A DNA stretch of 64,000 nucleotides from Rhizomys pruinosus (GCA_009823505.1 VZQC01005068.1:2072406-2136405), one strand, 5' to 3'. Positions 1-10,590 are shown, counted from the first letter of the stretch. Made by a program: numbers and translations. The notes: generated by a model not told the origin, from the sequence alone.

Positions 1-344
1 CCTTCTCAGTACCTCTGTCTGCCTCTGACTCCAGTAGCATCCTAGAGTACCCTTGCGGACATCATCCCCCCCCACCCCATGCGCTCTCCTGGAGCCGTGT
101 CAGAGAGAGGACTGAGGGGTTGGTGATGGAGCGAGGGAGTAAGCAGGAGCCGGGCTGGGCAAGAGGGAGTTTGTTGGGATGTCATGGCTTGGAGATGGAA
201 GGTAAGCTTAGCAACATGTTAAGAAACATGTTAAGTCAAAGCTGGAAGGAACACAGGGCCAAAGATGTAATTCATCAACCAGCTAAGACCAAATAAAGGC
301 AAAGGCCAATGGAGTGGAGGAGACAAAGACAGATTCCTGTGGCC
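1..344. other. Unique sequence, nothing recognised
   Basis: Mixed-composition DNA with no SINE signature, no convincing open frame and no splice-bordered exon. A short local repeat of 'aacatgttaag' occurs near 212-235. Confidence 0.5.
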
Positions 345-690
345 CAAATGTATGTGTGCTCTCATGTTCACTACGGCACTAGTCACAATCATCAGATGTG
401 GAGTCAACTCAAGTTTCCATAGATGGATGAATGGAGTCCAGTGGAATATTATTCAGCCTTGCAAAAGGAAGAGTGTCCTTTTGTAACAACTTGGATAAAC
501 AAGGAGGAAATTATGCTAAGTGAAATAGCCAGACACAGAAAGAGAGATACTACCTGACAAGATCTCACTTACACATGGAACCCCCAGAAGTTGAATACAT
601 AGAAACAGTGTGCAGACCTGGGGTCATCAGGGGTGAGAAAGGGGAGGAAATGAGGAAGTGTAGGCGAAGGCCGTTTGAGGCACTGTAGTG
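345..690 (+). mobile_element. L1M LINE 3'-end fragment
   Basis: The stretch follows the well-known end of mammalian L1 ORF2 and the start of its 3'UTR: 'ggaatattattcagcc' near 442, then 'attatgctaagtgaaata' near 511, then 'gatctcactta' near 560. It is far diverged with no usable reading frame, so it is an ancient 5'-truncated L1M copy. The exact subfamily cannot be given by eye. Confidence 0.8.
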
Positions 691-763
691 ACGTTCCAGC
701 ATACACTGAATGTGCTTAGAAGAGATTTTGGAGACCCTTGTCATGTGCACATGGGAGGCAGCA

Positions 764-966
764 TATTTCCAGAGCCTTACAGATGGGCTTCATTTTCTGT
801 CATTGGACTCCATTTCACTGGAGCAGTTAAGGCCCAAGGCATCTTTCAGCTCACTTGGTGTCATTCCATCTATCCCCAACATCCAAGGAGCCCCAAATTC
901 ACATTGTTCATTCCGGCAGGATGGTGCCAATACACTCCCAACACCAGGAACTCCTGAGTGCAACCT
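764..966 (+). repeat. Near-identical duplication, copy A
   Basis: This 203-bp block is repeated in the same orientation at 38761-38964 with three substitutions (860, 878 and 952 in this copy) and one single-base indel. Just upstream both copies also share 'ggaggcagc', after which copy B has about 16 extra bases. The flanks beyond are unrelated. It has no poly(A) tail and matches no SINE or LINE I know. Confidence 0.9.
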
Positions 967-1245
967 GCAGGAAGAATGGTGGTCACTGTGGCCCCAAGCT
1001 TACTGGAAAGTACTAGAATCATTTAACTGGGTACTTGCTGATAAGGAGGTCACAGGCTCATATCTGATCCCCAGAGGATCACAGGATCACAGTGGTTCTC
1101 AAGCAAGCAGAGTGGCTCGTCCCAGCCCACATACCTGCTTTCCACCTCTCTCTCCCCTGGGGAATATAGGGATAGTTCCATGGCACACACTTTGTGCTAC
1201 CCCAAATGGTCATCACAGTGGCTGTCTGAGGCCACGTCCCCTTAC

Positions 1246-1364
1246 CGGAGGTCGGCACCTCGGCCAGCCCTTTCCCCTTGGAGCCTGTGTGATCGAGGGC
1301 TCCGCTCAGGCCCTACACTCCTGTCTGAAGGTCTTGGCCTCTTGTCTGAAACATTTCCTCGGCA
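1246..1364 (-). other. Candidate internal exon (minus strand)
   Basis: Seen: on the minus strand a pyrimidine-rich acceptor ending 'tttcattttcag' precedes base 1364, with a branch-like 'cactgaa' just upstream. A donor 'ctccg|gtaagg' follows base 1246. One of three frames is open throughout and encodes a charged Arg/Ser/Pro-rich segment; the other two have stops. Several CpGs survive here although this is no CpG island. Inference: this could be a coding or lncRNA exon. I do not recognise the peptide. A 305-codon open frame on the plus strand covers the same DNA and cannot be excluded, but it starts in unique DNA and crosses duplication copy A. Confidence 0.25.
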
Positions 1365-1639
1365 CTGAAAATGAAAGGCTTTCAGTGAGGGCCTCTCAGA
1401 GATTCCATTTAGGGTTTTCTGAGTGCTTGACGCTGTCCACAGAGGCCGGAGGAGTTAAGGGCCCTGCCCTGGGGGCTCTCCAGTTAAATAACGTGAACAC
1501 CAGTGAGACTTCAGAGGACTCCTCACAGCTGCTGCCTCTCCCCTCACTGTGGCCATTCGCCCTGAGGCTAGCTCCCAAGATAGCCGTGGGTCAGGAACAG
1601 GGTAGCCTTGGGGCTGTGAGAGAGTAGATCTCTGGGCAG

Positions 1640-3130
1640 CTAGGGAGAGAAGAGTGAATAGGGGTTTGTCAGATACACCCATTAGGTGATTTGTTGCTTC
1701 CCTGAGACATTAGCTAAGACTGCATGTGAACCAGGACCTGGACAGAGCCCCATGCTGGAACCAGGCATGGCCCTGGGCCCCGAGTACCAGGAATGCTGGC
1801 GAATTTCGACGAGGGCTCTCAAATCCCTTGCAGCTGAGCCCAGCCCTCGGAGTCTGCTTCCAGCAGGCAGGAGGGCTAGATGTCACAGTGCTCAACCCTG
1901 GTGCCTGCCCCCATGTGCTGCTCAAGTCCCTGCAAGCTGGAACCCCTGGGTGTTCCAGCTCTGAGAAGGGAATGTGTTCCAATGGAGAAAAGCAGAGAAC
2001 GGACAGGAGGAAGCTGGGAGGGGTAGGAGGGTGCTCAGCTGGGGCTTCGAGTACTTTTCCTTTCTTCTCTTACTCTCTTTCCATCTCTCTCCTGTTTCCT
2101 TGCCCCGTTACAGCAGTAGTGGAATCACCAGCTCTTGCTGCAGGAAGGTCCCAAGGGCGGGTGCTCTTTGCTCCCCCCGGGGACTGGTGTGTTCCCACTC
2201 CCTACTTCCATGACAGTTACATAATGGCCTAGATAAATCAGAACCCTCTAAATTTTCAGGTTTGATTTTAAGGAAGTTTTGTATTTAGTAAACATGTATG
2301 GAGCCCCAACCAAGTGTAGACATTGTAGTAGGTTCAAGGATGCAGAGATGAATAGCCACGAACTCCAGTGTTAGACAGCAGGCATCCTGGGGAAACAGCC
2401 TGTTCATTCAGTACAGGAAGAAGGGAACAAAACACTGGTCAGATCAAAGAGGACTGGTGGACTTGGAGAGCAGGTGTGTGAGCGTGCCCCGTAGGAGGAG
2501 GATTCATAATAGAAGATGTTCAAGGTTCAGAAAACCACGGGGAGAAACTGAGTGAGCGCTTGGTGGGGTGTGGTCCAAAAGGCAAGGCCCAGAGCTGCCT
2601 CTTGAATGCAGGGCACAGAGTCTGGGTCTCCCTCTGTCACTGGAGGAGATTAAGCAGGTGGCATGCGACCAGACATGACTTTCACTCGGGCAGAGATGTG
2701 ATTCCTGCTTGGAGGGGAGCAGAAAAAACAGCAAGGAAAGCAGTGAAGAGATAATTATAGAATTCAGTAGATAAGAAATCATGGAGCCCTGGACTACTGG
2801 GAGGTGGCATCTGCATGTGGAGACCATTAGGAAGAATACCAGACCAAACTCTTAACTTCGAGTGGGAGGGAAGGGTGAAGGAGCCCTGGAACAGCCGGAG
2901 TAGACAATTGAGTCCGAGGTGCCTCTGCAGCAGCTGTCTTGTGCTTCTGAACAAGTGGAAAATGGTTTGGATCAGTTCTGGAGCCCCACAGAGTCCAGGA
3001 ATGTGGAGCTGACATCTGGTGAGGGTCTCTGTCATCCCGTGATGGAAGGCTGAAAGGGACGTGTGCAAGAGAGCCAGGGACTTTGCATTTGGGACTTTAC
3101 GGAAGCAGAGCCCTGTGGCCTAAACCTGGG
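1640..3130. other. Unique stretch with one ancient repeat-like segment
   Basis: There is no recognisable gene. At about 2275-2362 the pattern 'aagtgtagacattgtagtaggttcaaggatg...gagatgaata' resembles an old mammalian interspersed repeat of the MIR/L2 type in antisense. The rest is unique and mildly GC-rich. Confidence 0.4.
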
Positions 3131-3134
3131 TTAG

Positions 3135-3262
3135 GCCTCCCTCTGTCAGGGTCGCACTGGGGACGCAGTCCATCGCTACAGCCCAGACAGGCCTCAAACT
3201 CATCATCCTCCCTGCCTTTGTCTCTCAAGAGCTGGGACTGCAGATGTGTGCCCTGGTAGAAC
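3135..3262 (-). mobile_element. Old B1/PB1 SINE
   Basis: The reverse-complement B1 order is visible in degenerate form: the '...cagcccagacaggcctcaaactca' middle, then 'gagctgggactgcag...gtgtgcc' for the 5' end. It is heavily diverged. Confidence 0.6.
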
Positions 3263-3302
3263 TGGAATCTTTACAATTGCTGATTTCAAAACTTTTAGAG
3301 TC

Positions 3303-3390
3303 AAGCATGGTTGTTCAGTACTCAGGAGCTTGAGAGTTTGAGACCAGACTGAGCTATCAAGCAAGTCTGTCTCAAAACAGAACAAAACAG
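3303..3390 (+). mobile_element. Truncated B1 SINE
   Basis: It runs from 'caagcatggttgttcagtactcagg' through 'gtctgtctcaaaac' to a short A-rich tail. The middle of the element is missing. Confidence 0.55.
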
Positions 3391-3395
3391 AAAAC

Positions 3396-3562
3396 AATGA
3401 GCATGATGGTTCATGTTTATTTTATTTTTTTATTTTTTTTCCTTGCAGCTTTGCTTTGAGTGTTTATAATCCCAGCTTTTGTGAGGCTGAGGCAGACAGA
3501 CTGCTGAGAGTTCAAGGAGAGCAGCTTGAGCTGTAGAATGAGACCCTATTTCAAAAAATAAA
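3396..3562 (+). mobile_element. B1 SINE interrupted by a T-rich insert
   Basis: The B1 head 'gagcatgatggttcatg' is separated from the body 'tttataatcccagc' by about 45 T-rich bases (about 3416-3461). The body ends in 'accctatttcaaaaaataaa'. Confidence 0.6.
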
Positions 3563-3564
3563 GA

Positions 3565-3714
3565 TTGGCGTGGTGGCATATACTTATAATCTCAGCACCT
3601 GAGATTTACAAGCAGGAGGATCAGGAATTCAAGGCCATCCACAACTACCTTGTAAGTTCAATGCTAGCCTTGACTATGTAAGACCCTGTCTCAAAAAAGA
3701 AAAAAAAAATGCAT
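3565..3714 (+). mobile_element. Old B1-type SINE
   Basis: It begins 'ggcgtggtggcatatac' and ends 'gaccctgtctcaaaaaag' with an A-rich tail. A stretch of about 25 bases in the middle ('cacaactaccttgtaagttc') is not part of the B1 consensus. Confidence 0.65.
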
Positions 3715-3719
3715 AACAA

Positions 3720-3942
3720 GGGGGCTAGAGAGATGGCTCAGTGACTAAGAGCGCTGGCTCTTGCAGAGGACCCAGGTTTGATTCCCAGCACCCACATGGT
3801 GACTAAAAACCATTTGTAACTCCAGTTCCAGGGGATCCAATGCCCTCTTCTGACCTCCTTAGGCATTGCGTGACACGGGTACACCTACCTACAAGCAAGT
3901 AATACAGTTGTACACATAAAATAAAAATAAAATATTTAATCA
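3720..3942 (+). mobile_element. B2/B3 SINE, full length
   Basis: The tRNA-derived head 'ggctagagagatggctcag' with A- and B-box-like segments is followed by the B2/B3 body ('ccagttccaggggatcc', 'gccctcttctgacctcc') and an A-rich tail of 'aaaataaaa' units. Confidence 0.85.
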
Positions 3943-3962
3943 AAACAAAACACAAAAACTCA

Positions 3963-4052
3963 AAGCTGGGTATGTAGTTCAGTGCTAGAGTATGTGGCTA
4001 GCATTCTCGAGGCTGTGGTTTGGTCCCCAGAACTAAAACAAAAGAAAAAAAA
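3963..4052 (+). mobile_element. ID-type SINE
   Basis: The BC1/tRNA-Ala-related order 'gctgggtatgtagttcagtg...gctagcat...gtttggtccccag' is followed by an A-rich tail. Confidence 0.7.
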
Positions 4053-4334
4053 CCAAAGTGGTTTTTAGAAGTTAAATTAGAAAAGTATAATAAACATCTA
4101 TTTTCACAGAATTAACCACTCTTAATGTCAGGCTTTTTCTATATATTTAATTGTCCTCGTTTGCTTCTCTATTGCTGTGATAAAACACTCTGACCAGAAA
4201 CGGCATTGGGGAGATGCGTACGCATCTGGCTTATACATCCCAGTCCCAGTTCATCGCTGAGGGAAGCCCTGGCAAGACCTCAAGGCAGGAAGTTGGAGGC
4301 AGAAGAGACTCCAGAGGAACACTCCTCTGGCCTG

Positions 4335-4440
4335 TGTTCAGCCCTCCTCCTCTTCCTTCTCTTCCTCCTCCTCCTCTTCCTCCTCCTCCTCCTCCTCCTC
4401 CTCCTCCTCCTCCTCCTCCTCTTCTTCTTCTTCTTCTTCT
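4335..4440 (+). repeat. (TCC)n/(TCT)n microsatellite
   Basis: An interrupted pyrimidine triplet array shifts from TCC to TCT units. On the opposite strand it is pure purine, so it has triplex-forming potential. It abuts the T-rich tail of the following antisense B1, so it probably grew next to that tail. Confidence 0.95.
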
Positions 4441-4598
4441 TTTTATTTTTTGGTATTTTTGAGACAGAATCTCCCTGTAGACCCAGCTGGCCTGGAACTC
4501 CCTATGTAGACCAGGCTGGCCTTGAACTCACAGAGATCCACCTGCCTCTGCCTGCCGAGTGCTGGGATTAAAGGTGTGTGCCACCACAACCAGCTAAC
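4441..4598 (-). mobile_element. B1 SINE
   Basis: Antisense B1 running from 'tttttgagacagaatctccctg' to 'gctgggattaaaggtgtgtgccacca'. It sits inside the left terminal segment of the LTR-like composite. Confidence 0.9.
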
Positions 4599-4615
4599 CT
4601 GCTTTCTTTTTTAAA

Positions 4616-4868
4616 AAATATTTTTAAAGATTTATTTATGTGAACATGTATACATGTATACATGTGCGTGTGCCAGTGGGCTAGCCTGTGCATATGTGTG
4701 TGTGCCAGTGGGCTAGCCCGTGCATATGTGGAGGCCAGACAAGACTGTTGGAGTCCTTGGAGCTAGAGTGTCATGCATTTGCTTGTTCTGTGGTGCTGGG
4801 ATTTGAACTCTGGCCCTCACGATTGTGCAGCAAGCAACCTTAACTGCTGAACCGTCTCTCCAGCCCTT
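4616..4868 (-). mobile_element. B3A-type SINE with an internal 32-bp duplication
   Basis: It ends in the antisense head 'ctgctgaaccgtctctccagccc'. Inside, 'tgtgccagtgggctagcc' plus 'gtgcatatg' occurs twice at a period of 32 bp (about 4669-4732). Confidence 0.7.
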
Positions 4869-5387
4869 ATGCCACAAAAATTAGCTATTAAGGACAAAGT
4901 GCTGGTCGAGGCTATGTGATGTGCTGTCCCTGATCTCACCATCTTTTCTTCTCATGGTCCCTCTGAGTTCAGTTAGTGAGCTGATCACAGTGGTAGTGTC
5001 CAGTCCTTCTACCTAGCCTGCTTTCTTAGGCAGCCCAGGACCCCTGCCTAGGGGCAGTACTACCTTCAGGTCACTAGGCTCTCCCACACATTCAACAATC
5101 AAAAATATTCCCCCATATGTGTCTACATGCCAATCTGATAGAGGAAGTTCTCCAGTTAAGGTTCTGTGTTCCCAAGAGTATCAGGTTGATAATTGAAACT
5201 ATCCAGTATACTTGACCCCCTAATCCACTTGACAAACAAACACATCACTATTATACCATAAACTTTCTATTTCTTGCCCCTAAGATCTCACATTAATACA
5301 AATATCACAAAATAAAACAACAGTACAACTTTAAAAGTCTCATAATCTTTTAAAAATTCAAATACTTTAAAAATTCAAAATCTTTTA

Positions 5388-5607
5388 AAAAATTTATTAT
5401 TTTAATTTTAGGAATATGAGTGGATTGCCTGCATGTGTGTAAGTGTACCCATGTCATGCAATGCCCGTGGAGGTCAGAAGAGGGCATTGGGTCCCCTGGA
5501 ACTGGAGTTACAGATGGTCGTTAGCTGCCATGTGGGTGCTGAGAATCAAACCTGGGTCCTCTGCAAGAGCACCCAGTGCTCTTAACCACTGAGCTATATG
5601 TCTAGCC
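5388..5607 (-). mobile_element. B3-type SINE
   Basis: Antisense copy with 'gaggtcagaagagggcattggg', 'ggaactggagttacagatgg' and a decayed head, 'ccactgagctatatgtctagccc'. It lies in the internal part of the LTR-like composite. Confidence 0.85.
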
Positions 5608-5684
5608 CTCTGAAAATTCAAAATCCTTTTCAAAAGCCAAAAATTACTAACAGTAGACTCCTGTAAAATAAAAAACAAGTTAAC

Positions 5685-5838
5685 GCCAGGCGTGGTGGCG
5701 CACGCCTTTAATCCTAGCACTCGGGAGGCAGAGGCAGGCGGATCTTTGTGAGTTCAAGGCCACCCTGGTCTACAGAGTGAGTTCCAGGACAGCTGGGGCC
5801 ACAGGGAGACCCTGTCTCGAAAAAGACCAGAAAAAATA
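5685..5838 (+). mobile_element. B1 SINE, young
   Basis: Close to the local B1 consensus: 'gccaggcgtggtggcgcac', 'ctggtctacagagtgagttcc', 'ccctgtctcgaaaaagacc'. Several CpGs are still intact, which points to a recent insertion. Confidence 0.95.
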
Positions 5839-6376
5839 AAAAGCAAGTTGAAAACTTTTTTATTTCAAAAGAGAATAATCAGGCACTGTTAAACAAAACC
5901 AAAGTCCAGCAGTTTAATGCTGGACACCCAGGGTTCGCTCACAGTCTTTTAGGCTCCAAAGGGCTTGGGCAGCACTCCTCCTCCTGCTCTGCTGTCCACA
6001 GCACACACAGCTCATCTCGTAGGCTCAGGCCAGCTCCAGTTCCACACCTGCCGCTGTCCTTCACCATCACCCCTTAGTCCCAGCATCTCTACCCCATCCT
6101 GGGGTCTCCATTGCGACTGGGGCTACACCTTTGCCAATGGCCTGTCCTGACATCACATGGTGCCAAGCTGCAGCTTCTCTCCAGTCCAGCTTTTGCTTTG
6201 AGATTCAGCCTTGGCTGCCTCTGCACCGAAGCTTCCATGTGCTGACCCTGAGGAAGTACTTCCCAGAAAATTTCACCTCAGTGATGCGGGCCTCTTATTA
6301 ATCACAGTTGAGTCTTCAGCCCCAGCTGACCAGCATCTGTTGTCCTAGTAAAGCAAAGATTTTACTTCTACAAAAT

Positions 6377-6600
6377 CTTTTTTTAATTAATTAATTTATT
6401 ATTTTCTTATGTGTATGAGTGTACTGTCTCAGGTGCACCCATGTCATGCAATGCCACGGAGGTCAGAAGAGGGCATTGGGGTCCCCTGGAACTGGAGTTA
6501 AAGATGGTTCTTAGCCGCCATGTGGGTGCTGGGAATTGAACCCAGGTCCTCTGCAAGAGTAGTCGGTGCCCTTAACCACTGAGCCATCTCTCCAGCCCCA
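6377..6600 (-). mobile_element. B2/B3 SINE
   Basis: Antisense and nearly full length, from a T/A-rich tail to 'ccactgagccatctctccagcccc'. Confidence 0.9.
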
Positions 6601-7240
6601 CTTCTACCAATTCTTGATCCAAAATACCACACAGACAGCTCTGGTAGTCTCTGCTTCCCTTGCAATGTCACATGCCTGGTTTCCAATCATCTAAACCTTT
6701 TCAGTATAGTCTTCCAAGATCCCACAGAACAGCTCACTAAGCTCCAAGCATTCAATGGCTTTTTCTGCCCAAAGCTCAAAAAAAAATCCACAATTTTCTC
6801 AAAAACAACACAGGTCCTTCACAGCAATACCCCACTCCTGGCAGCAACTTCTGTCCTAATTGGCTTCTTTATTGGTGTGATAAAACACTCTGACCAAAAA
6901 CAACTTGGGGAAGAAAGGTTTATTTGGCCTACATGTCCCAGTCACAGTTCATCCTCAAGACACACCAGGATAGGAATGCAGGACAAGAACCTAGAGACAG
7001 GAGCTGAAGCACAGACCATAGAGAAATACAGCCTACTGGCTTGCTCCTCTGGCCTGTGCTCAGCCTGCTTTCTTATACAAACCAGGACCACCTGCCAGGG
7101 TGGTGCTACCTCCCACAGTGGGCTGGGGTCTTCCACATTCCTTAGCAATAAAGAAAATGCCACATAGATGTGCCCACAAGCCAATGTAATAGAGGAAACC
7201 CCCCAATTGAGGTTCCTTTCCAGCTGTGTCAAGTTGACAA

Positions 7241-7588
7241 CTACTCATTCAGGACCTTTGATGACAACGTTGTGAGTGAGCATGCACCCAGGTAAGCTGC
7301 AGGTACAAAGCCCCGCCTCTCCTAGGGCCAACCCCTTGGCAAAGCCTCTGCTGAGCCTCCAACCCTACCCAGCCCCTCATCACATACTGTCCTAGCTCTG
7401 TAGTCAAGCACCTAGCATAGGTCTTGGTTATTCAGTGTATCTCCCCTACTGGCCTGAAAGTATGAGAGGGGCCTGTTAGTCTGCATGTCACACAGCAGCG
7501 AGAAGCAGTCATCGTTATAAGTTGAATGTGTGGTCATCAGACTCATTCCAGTTCAGGTGCTCAGCCTGCTCAGATATTCATTCCATCC
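7241..7588. other. Unique stretch, nothing recognised
   Basis: Unique DNA between the LTR-like composite and the next B1. There is no exon-like structure. Confidence 0.4.
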
Positions 7589-7589
7589 C

Positions 7590-7755
7590 ATATCTCCTTT
7601 TTTTTTTTTTTTTTTTTTGGTCTTTTTGAGGCAGGGTCTCCCTTTAGTACCAGCTGGCCTGGAGCTCGCTCTGTAGACCAGGCTGGCCTTGAAATCACAG
7701 AGATCCACCTGCCTCTGCCTCCCAAGTGCTGGGATTAAAGGTGCGTGCCACAGCC
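7590..7755 (-). mobile_element. B1 SINE
   Basis: Antisense B1 with a long oligo(T) (the A tail) at 7590-7618, ending 'gctgggattaaaggtgcgtgccac'. Confidence 0.9.
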
Positions 7756-7837
7756 CATCCCATTTTTCTTAGCATACGTCATACACAGCACACATGCTAT
7801 GCTATCCTCATCTAGCAGGACCCCCCCACATGCCAAG

Positions 7838-8163
7838 CTGTGATAAAACACCCTGACCAAAGCAACTTACGGAAAGAAGAGTTTATCGTTCCAGAGGGAA
7901 AAAAGTCCATCATGGCAGGGGAGGCTTGGCAGGAGACAGCCGAGCTGAGCGCTGAGGGCTCACATCACCCATCATTAGCAGGAAACAGATAGATGACAAA
8001 CTGGAAGTGAGACAAAGCTGTGAAGTCTCAAGCCCTTCCCCCAGTGGTGTGCTTCTCCAGCTAGGCCCCGCCTCCTAAGGCTCCTGGGCCCTCCCCAAAC
8101 AGTGCGACCAACTGACCAAGTGTTCAAGACTGTGGGAGACACTTCTCATCCAAACCACCACAA
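7838..8163 (+). mobile_element. Solo terminal segment of the 'gataaaacac' repeat family
   Basis: It starts 'gctgtgataaaacaccctgaccaa' and runs through 'gttccagagg', 'tccatcatggcagggg' and 'ctcctgggccctcc' to 'catccaaaccacc'. It has no adjoining internal region, so it looks like a solo copy. Confidence 0.65.
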
Positions 8164-8242
8164 ATGAGAGGCAGTGGCCTTTTCTATGCAGGCTGCATTC
8201 CTCTTGGGAGGCACCAGCAGACATTATTCAAGGGAAAACTGG

Positions 8243-8358
8243 GCATAGTGGCAAGCACCTTGGATATCCAGCACCTGGGAGGCTGAGGCAGGAAGATCAG
8301 GAATACCAGGCCAGCCAGGGCTCCATAGTAAGACCCTGCCCCAGAAAAGGAAGCAGGC
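8243..8358 (+). mobile_element. Old B1/PB1 SINE
   Basis: Pattern 'ctgggcatagtggcaagcac', 'ggaggctgaggcaggaagatc', 'gtaagaccctgcccc'. It lacks the standard B1 internal duplication. Confidence 0.65.
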
Positions 8359-8359
8359 A

Positions 8360-9468
8360 ACAAAGCCTGCTTCCTGCGTGCTAGGCAAAGCAGTAGTAGA
8401 ACATGGAGCTGGGGAGATGAGGGAGACGGATCAGGCAAGCAGGGCTCAGGTCAGGGCAAGGCGGTAGCTTTTCCCACTAAGCCCATGGGAGTTCTTGGCC
8501 TGTTTCCAGCTAAGGAGACAGTTTACTGTGTGCAGTCTCATGGCTGACCATCCCTCACGTCGATGTGGATGAGTAAACCCCTATAACCTCATATGTACAT
8601 GCCATTTCCTACAGCTCAGCTTTCCACATGTGTGTGCTCGTACACATCACATCGTGTACACATCACAACTTTCATACAGAGGTTCACATGCTCCAATGTC
8701 AAGCTGATGCCTGGGCATATAGAAAATTACACCTCTGTTATCACATTTTCAAATTCGCACACATACACACATCTGGATGTGTCTAGATATGTACACACTC
8801 ACCTGCCCACACACCTGCCACGCCATACACAAGCCCCACATCTGTGTCAAATGCACACATAACCTCATGTTCACAACCATCCCACATCTGCCCATCACCC
8901 AGCAATCTCATCCAGCTTTCTAACAGCAAATGAAATCAGAACTCTATGAGGAATTGTCCTCTTGGCTGAGCACAAACGTGCTAAATAAATCTTGTACAGA
9001 TGTAGAAACTGCATTAAAGGCTGGAAAACTTAAGGTGGCTGGAGACGTGGAGACAGTAGTAAATCTGTGGGGGGAGGGTGGTGACAAAGGCTGAGGTTCT
9101 AATTTGCCTTGGAGCAAGGGGGGGTGGGATATGCTCCTACCTTGCCTTGAGAACACTGCAGGGTAACAGGCCTCCTTCCTGGGTGATGTGTCCTTTCAGA
9201 TGGAAATCTTTGCCCCTCCTCTATGGGTGAGGTGAGCATCTGTCTTTGCAGTTCAGGGACATCTGTCTGGTTTGATTCTTTCTGAGAAGAAAAGTGTGCC
9301 TTGAGTTGAAACTTATTTAGATTCTAGAAAACAGATTAGTTGATGGGTTTTTGTTTGTTTGTTTGCACTGAATTTAGACACAGATTGTTGCTTCTTCCTT
9401 GCATGTAACTGAAGTTTCTGGCTTATGGTTTTATTTATTATACTGTTTGCTCATTTTCACGGACTTGT
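8360..9468. other. Unique stretch, partly CA-rich
   Basis: 8580-8880 is unusually rich in cacac/catacac motifs without forming a clean array. The remainder, including a short (GTTT)n at 9349-9366, holds nothing recognisable. Confidence 0.4.
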
Positions 9469-9469
9469 A

Positions 9470-9672
9470 CTTTTGGAGGCCCAGTCTCCCCATGTAACCC
9501 AGGCTGACCCCAACTTCCTGTGTGCTGGGATTACAGGTGTGTGCCACCATGCTCAGCTCGTTTTCACTGTTTTTTAAAACTTTAATGCAGTTTCTACATC
9601 TGGCATTGAGGATAGAACCCAGAGCCTTACATCCATGCCTTTGCTCTACCACTGAGCCATATCCCCAGCTCT
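9470..9672 (-). mobile_element. B4-type (ID+B1) SINE
   Basis: Read on the minus strand, an ID-like head (9672 back to about 9600, 'agctggggatatggctcagtgg') is followed by a B1-like body (9562 back to 9470). This is the known B4/RSINE1 order, here old and diverged. Confidence 0.65.
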
Positions 9673-9689
9673 TCACTTAAAATTTTAAA

Positions 9690-9705
9690 AAATACTTATT
9701 CTCAA

Positions 9706-9736
<31 letters not shown>

Positions 9737-9900
9737 CATGCATGCATGCATGCGTGTGGCCATGACACGGCACATACGCAGAAGTCAGAGGACAGTTTGT
9801 AGGAGTCAGTTTTCTCTTTCTACTGTGTAGGTCCTGGGATTGACCCCGGTCGTCAGGCTTGGTGACAAGTGCTTTGTGTTCAAGCATCATCACTCAGGCC
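9690..9900 (-). mobile_element. B3A-type SINE with embedded (GT)n/(GCAT)n
   Basis: The A-rich end has expanded into (TG)n (9709-9732) and (GCAT)n (9735-9754). The head portion reads 'gtgacaagtgctttgtgttc...tcactcaggcccc'. Confidence 0.75.
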
Positions 9901-10437
9901 CCTTACTCTTTTACTTAGCGTCTCATGACCAGAGCTGACCTGGCACACTCGGTCCTGTGAGATCAGCTTACTGTTTATCCTAGAAGACGTCTCATTTCAG
10001 TTTCTAAGCAAGGATGAATAGCATGTGCAACTCTCCCGTTCTCGCCTCCCAGTGATGTATTAGTGTCTAATAAATCCAAGCCTATGTCTGCGCCTGTGTG
10101 ACAGCTCATTTGTTAGTTCCTTTAGTTGCCATCTCTTCGATGTTCTTTTAACTCCCTCCATCCCACCCAGATGTCCAGGCGAGGAGTGCAGGAAGCTTTC
10201 ACTCATTTTCACCAGGGCTGAACCTATCCAGACTGAAGGCTGGGGACGTTTGGGGCTGTGTTTAGAAGATTCTTTCTTTGCCTTAGTTTTCTGCAGTTTC
10301 TTGATGTGCCTAGACATGAATTTCTGTTCATTTATTTAGTTAGTAAGGATTTGTTAGTTTTTTGACTCTGTGGATTATTATCTTTTGTCAGATCTAGAAA
10401 TATTTTTCAACCTTTATCTCTTTAAGAATTCCCTTGG
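9901..10437. other. Unique stretch, nothing recognised
   Basis: AT-leaning unique DNA. A chance 85-codon antisense frame at 10060-10317 has no exon borders and no recognisable peptide. Confidence 0.4.
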
Positions 10438-10590
10438 AGCTGGGTATGATGGTGTACGCCTGTAATCCTAGCACTCAGGAGGCAGAGGCAGGCAGATCTC
10501 TTTGAGTTCAAGGCCAACCTGGTCTACATAGCGAGCTCTGGGCCAGCTAGGACTAAAGGGTGACCCTGTCTCAAAAAAGACAAAAAANCT
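10438..10590 (+). mobile_element. B1 SINE ending at an ambiguous base
   Basis: It runs from 'gctgggtatgatggtgtacgcc' to 'ctgtctcaaaaaagac'. The A tail contains a single N at 10588, an unresolved base in the homopolymer. Confidence 0.9.

Larger units (their letters stand above)
4150..7240 (+). mobile_element. LTR-like rodent composite element with two terminal copies
   Basis: Two related terminal segments begin with the same 'tgtgataaaacactctgacca' signature. The left one (about 4150-5212) is split by a microsatellite, a B1 and a B3A. The right one (about 6845-7240) is uninterrupted. Shared landmarks are 'ctctggcctgtg.tcagcc', 'cctgctttctta', 'caatgtaatagaggaa' or its variant, and 'aggttc'. 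Between them lies about 1.6 kb of AC-rich internal sequence (5213-6840) carrying two B2/B3-type SINEs and a B1. No retroviral protein frame is visible. The terminal-internal-terminal layout suggests a degenerate non-autonomous LTR element. I recognise the sequence as a common rodent mid-repetitive family but cannot name it safely. Confidence 0.6.

Noticed and set aside
710..1627. 305-codon open frame on the plus strand
   Set aside because: Long, but it has no recognisable domain, no promoter or Kozak-like start, and it starts in unique DNA and crosses the duplicated block in a frame not conserved by purpose (two of three changes alter residues). A minus-strand exon candidate covers part of it.
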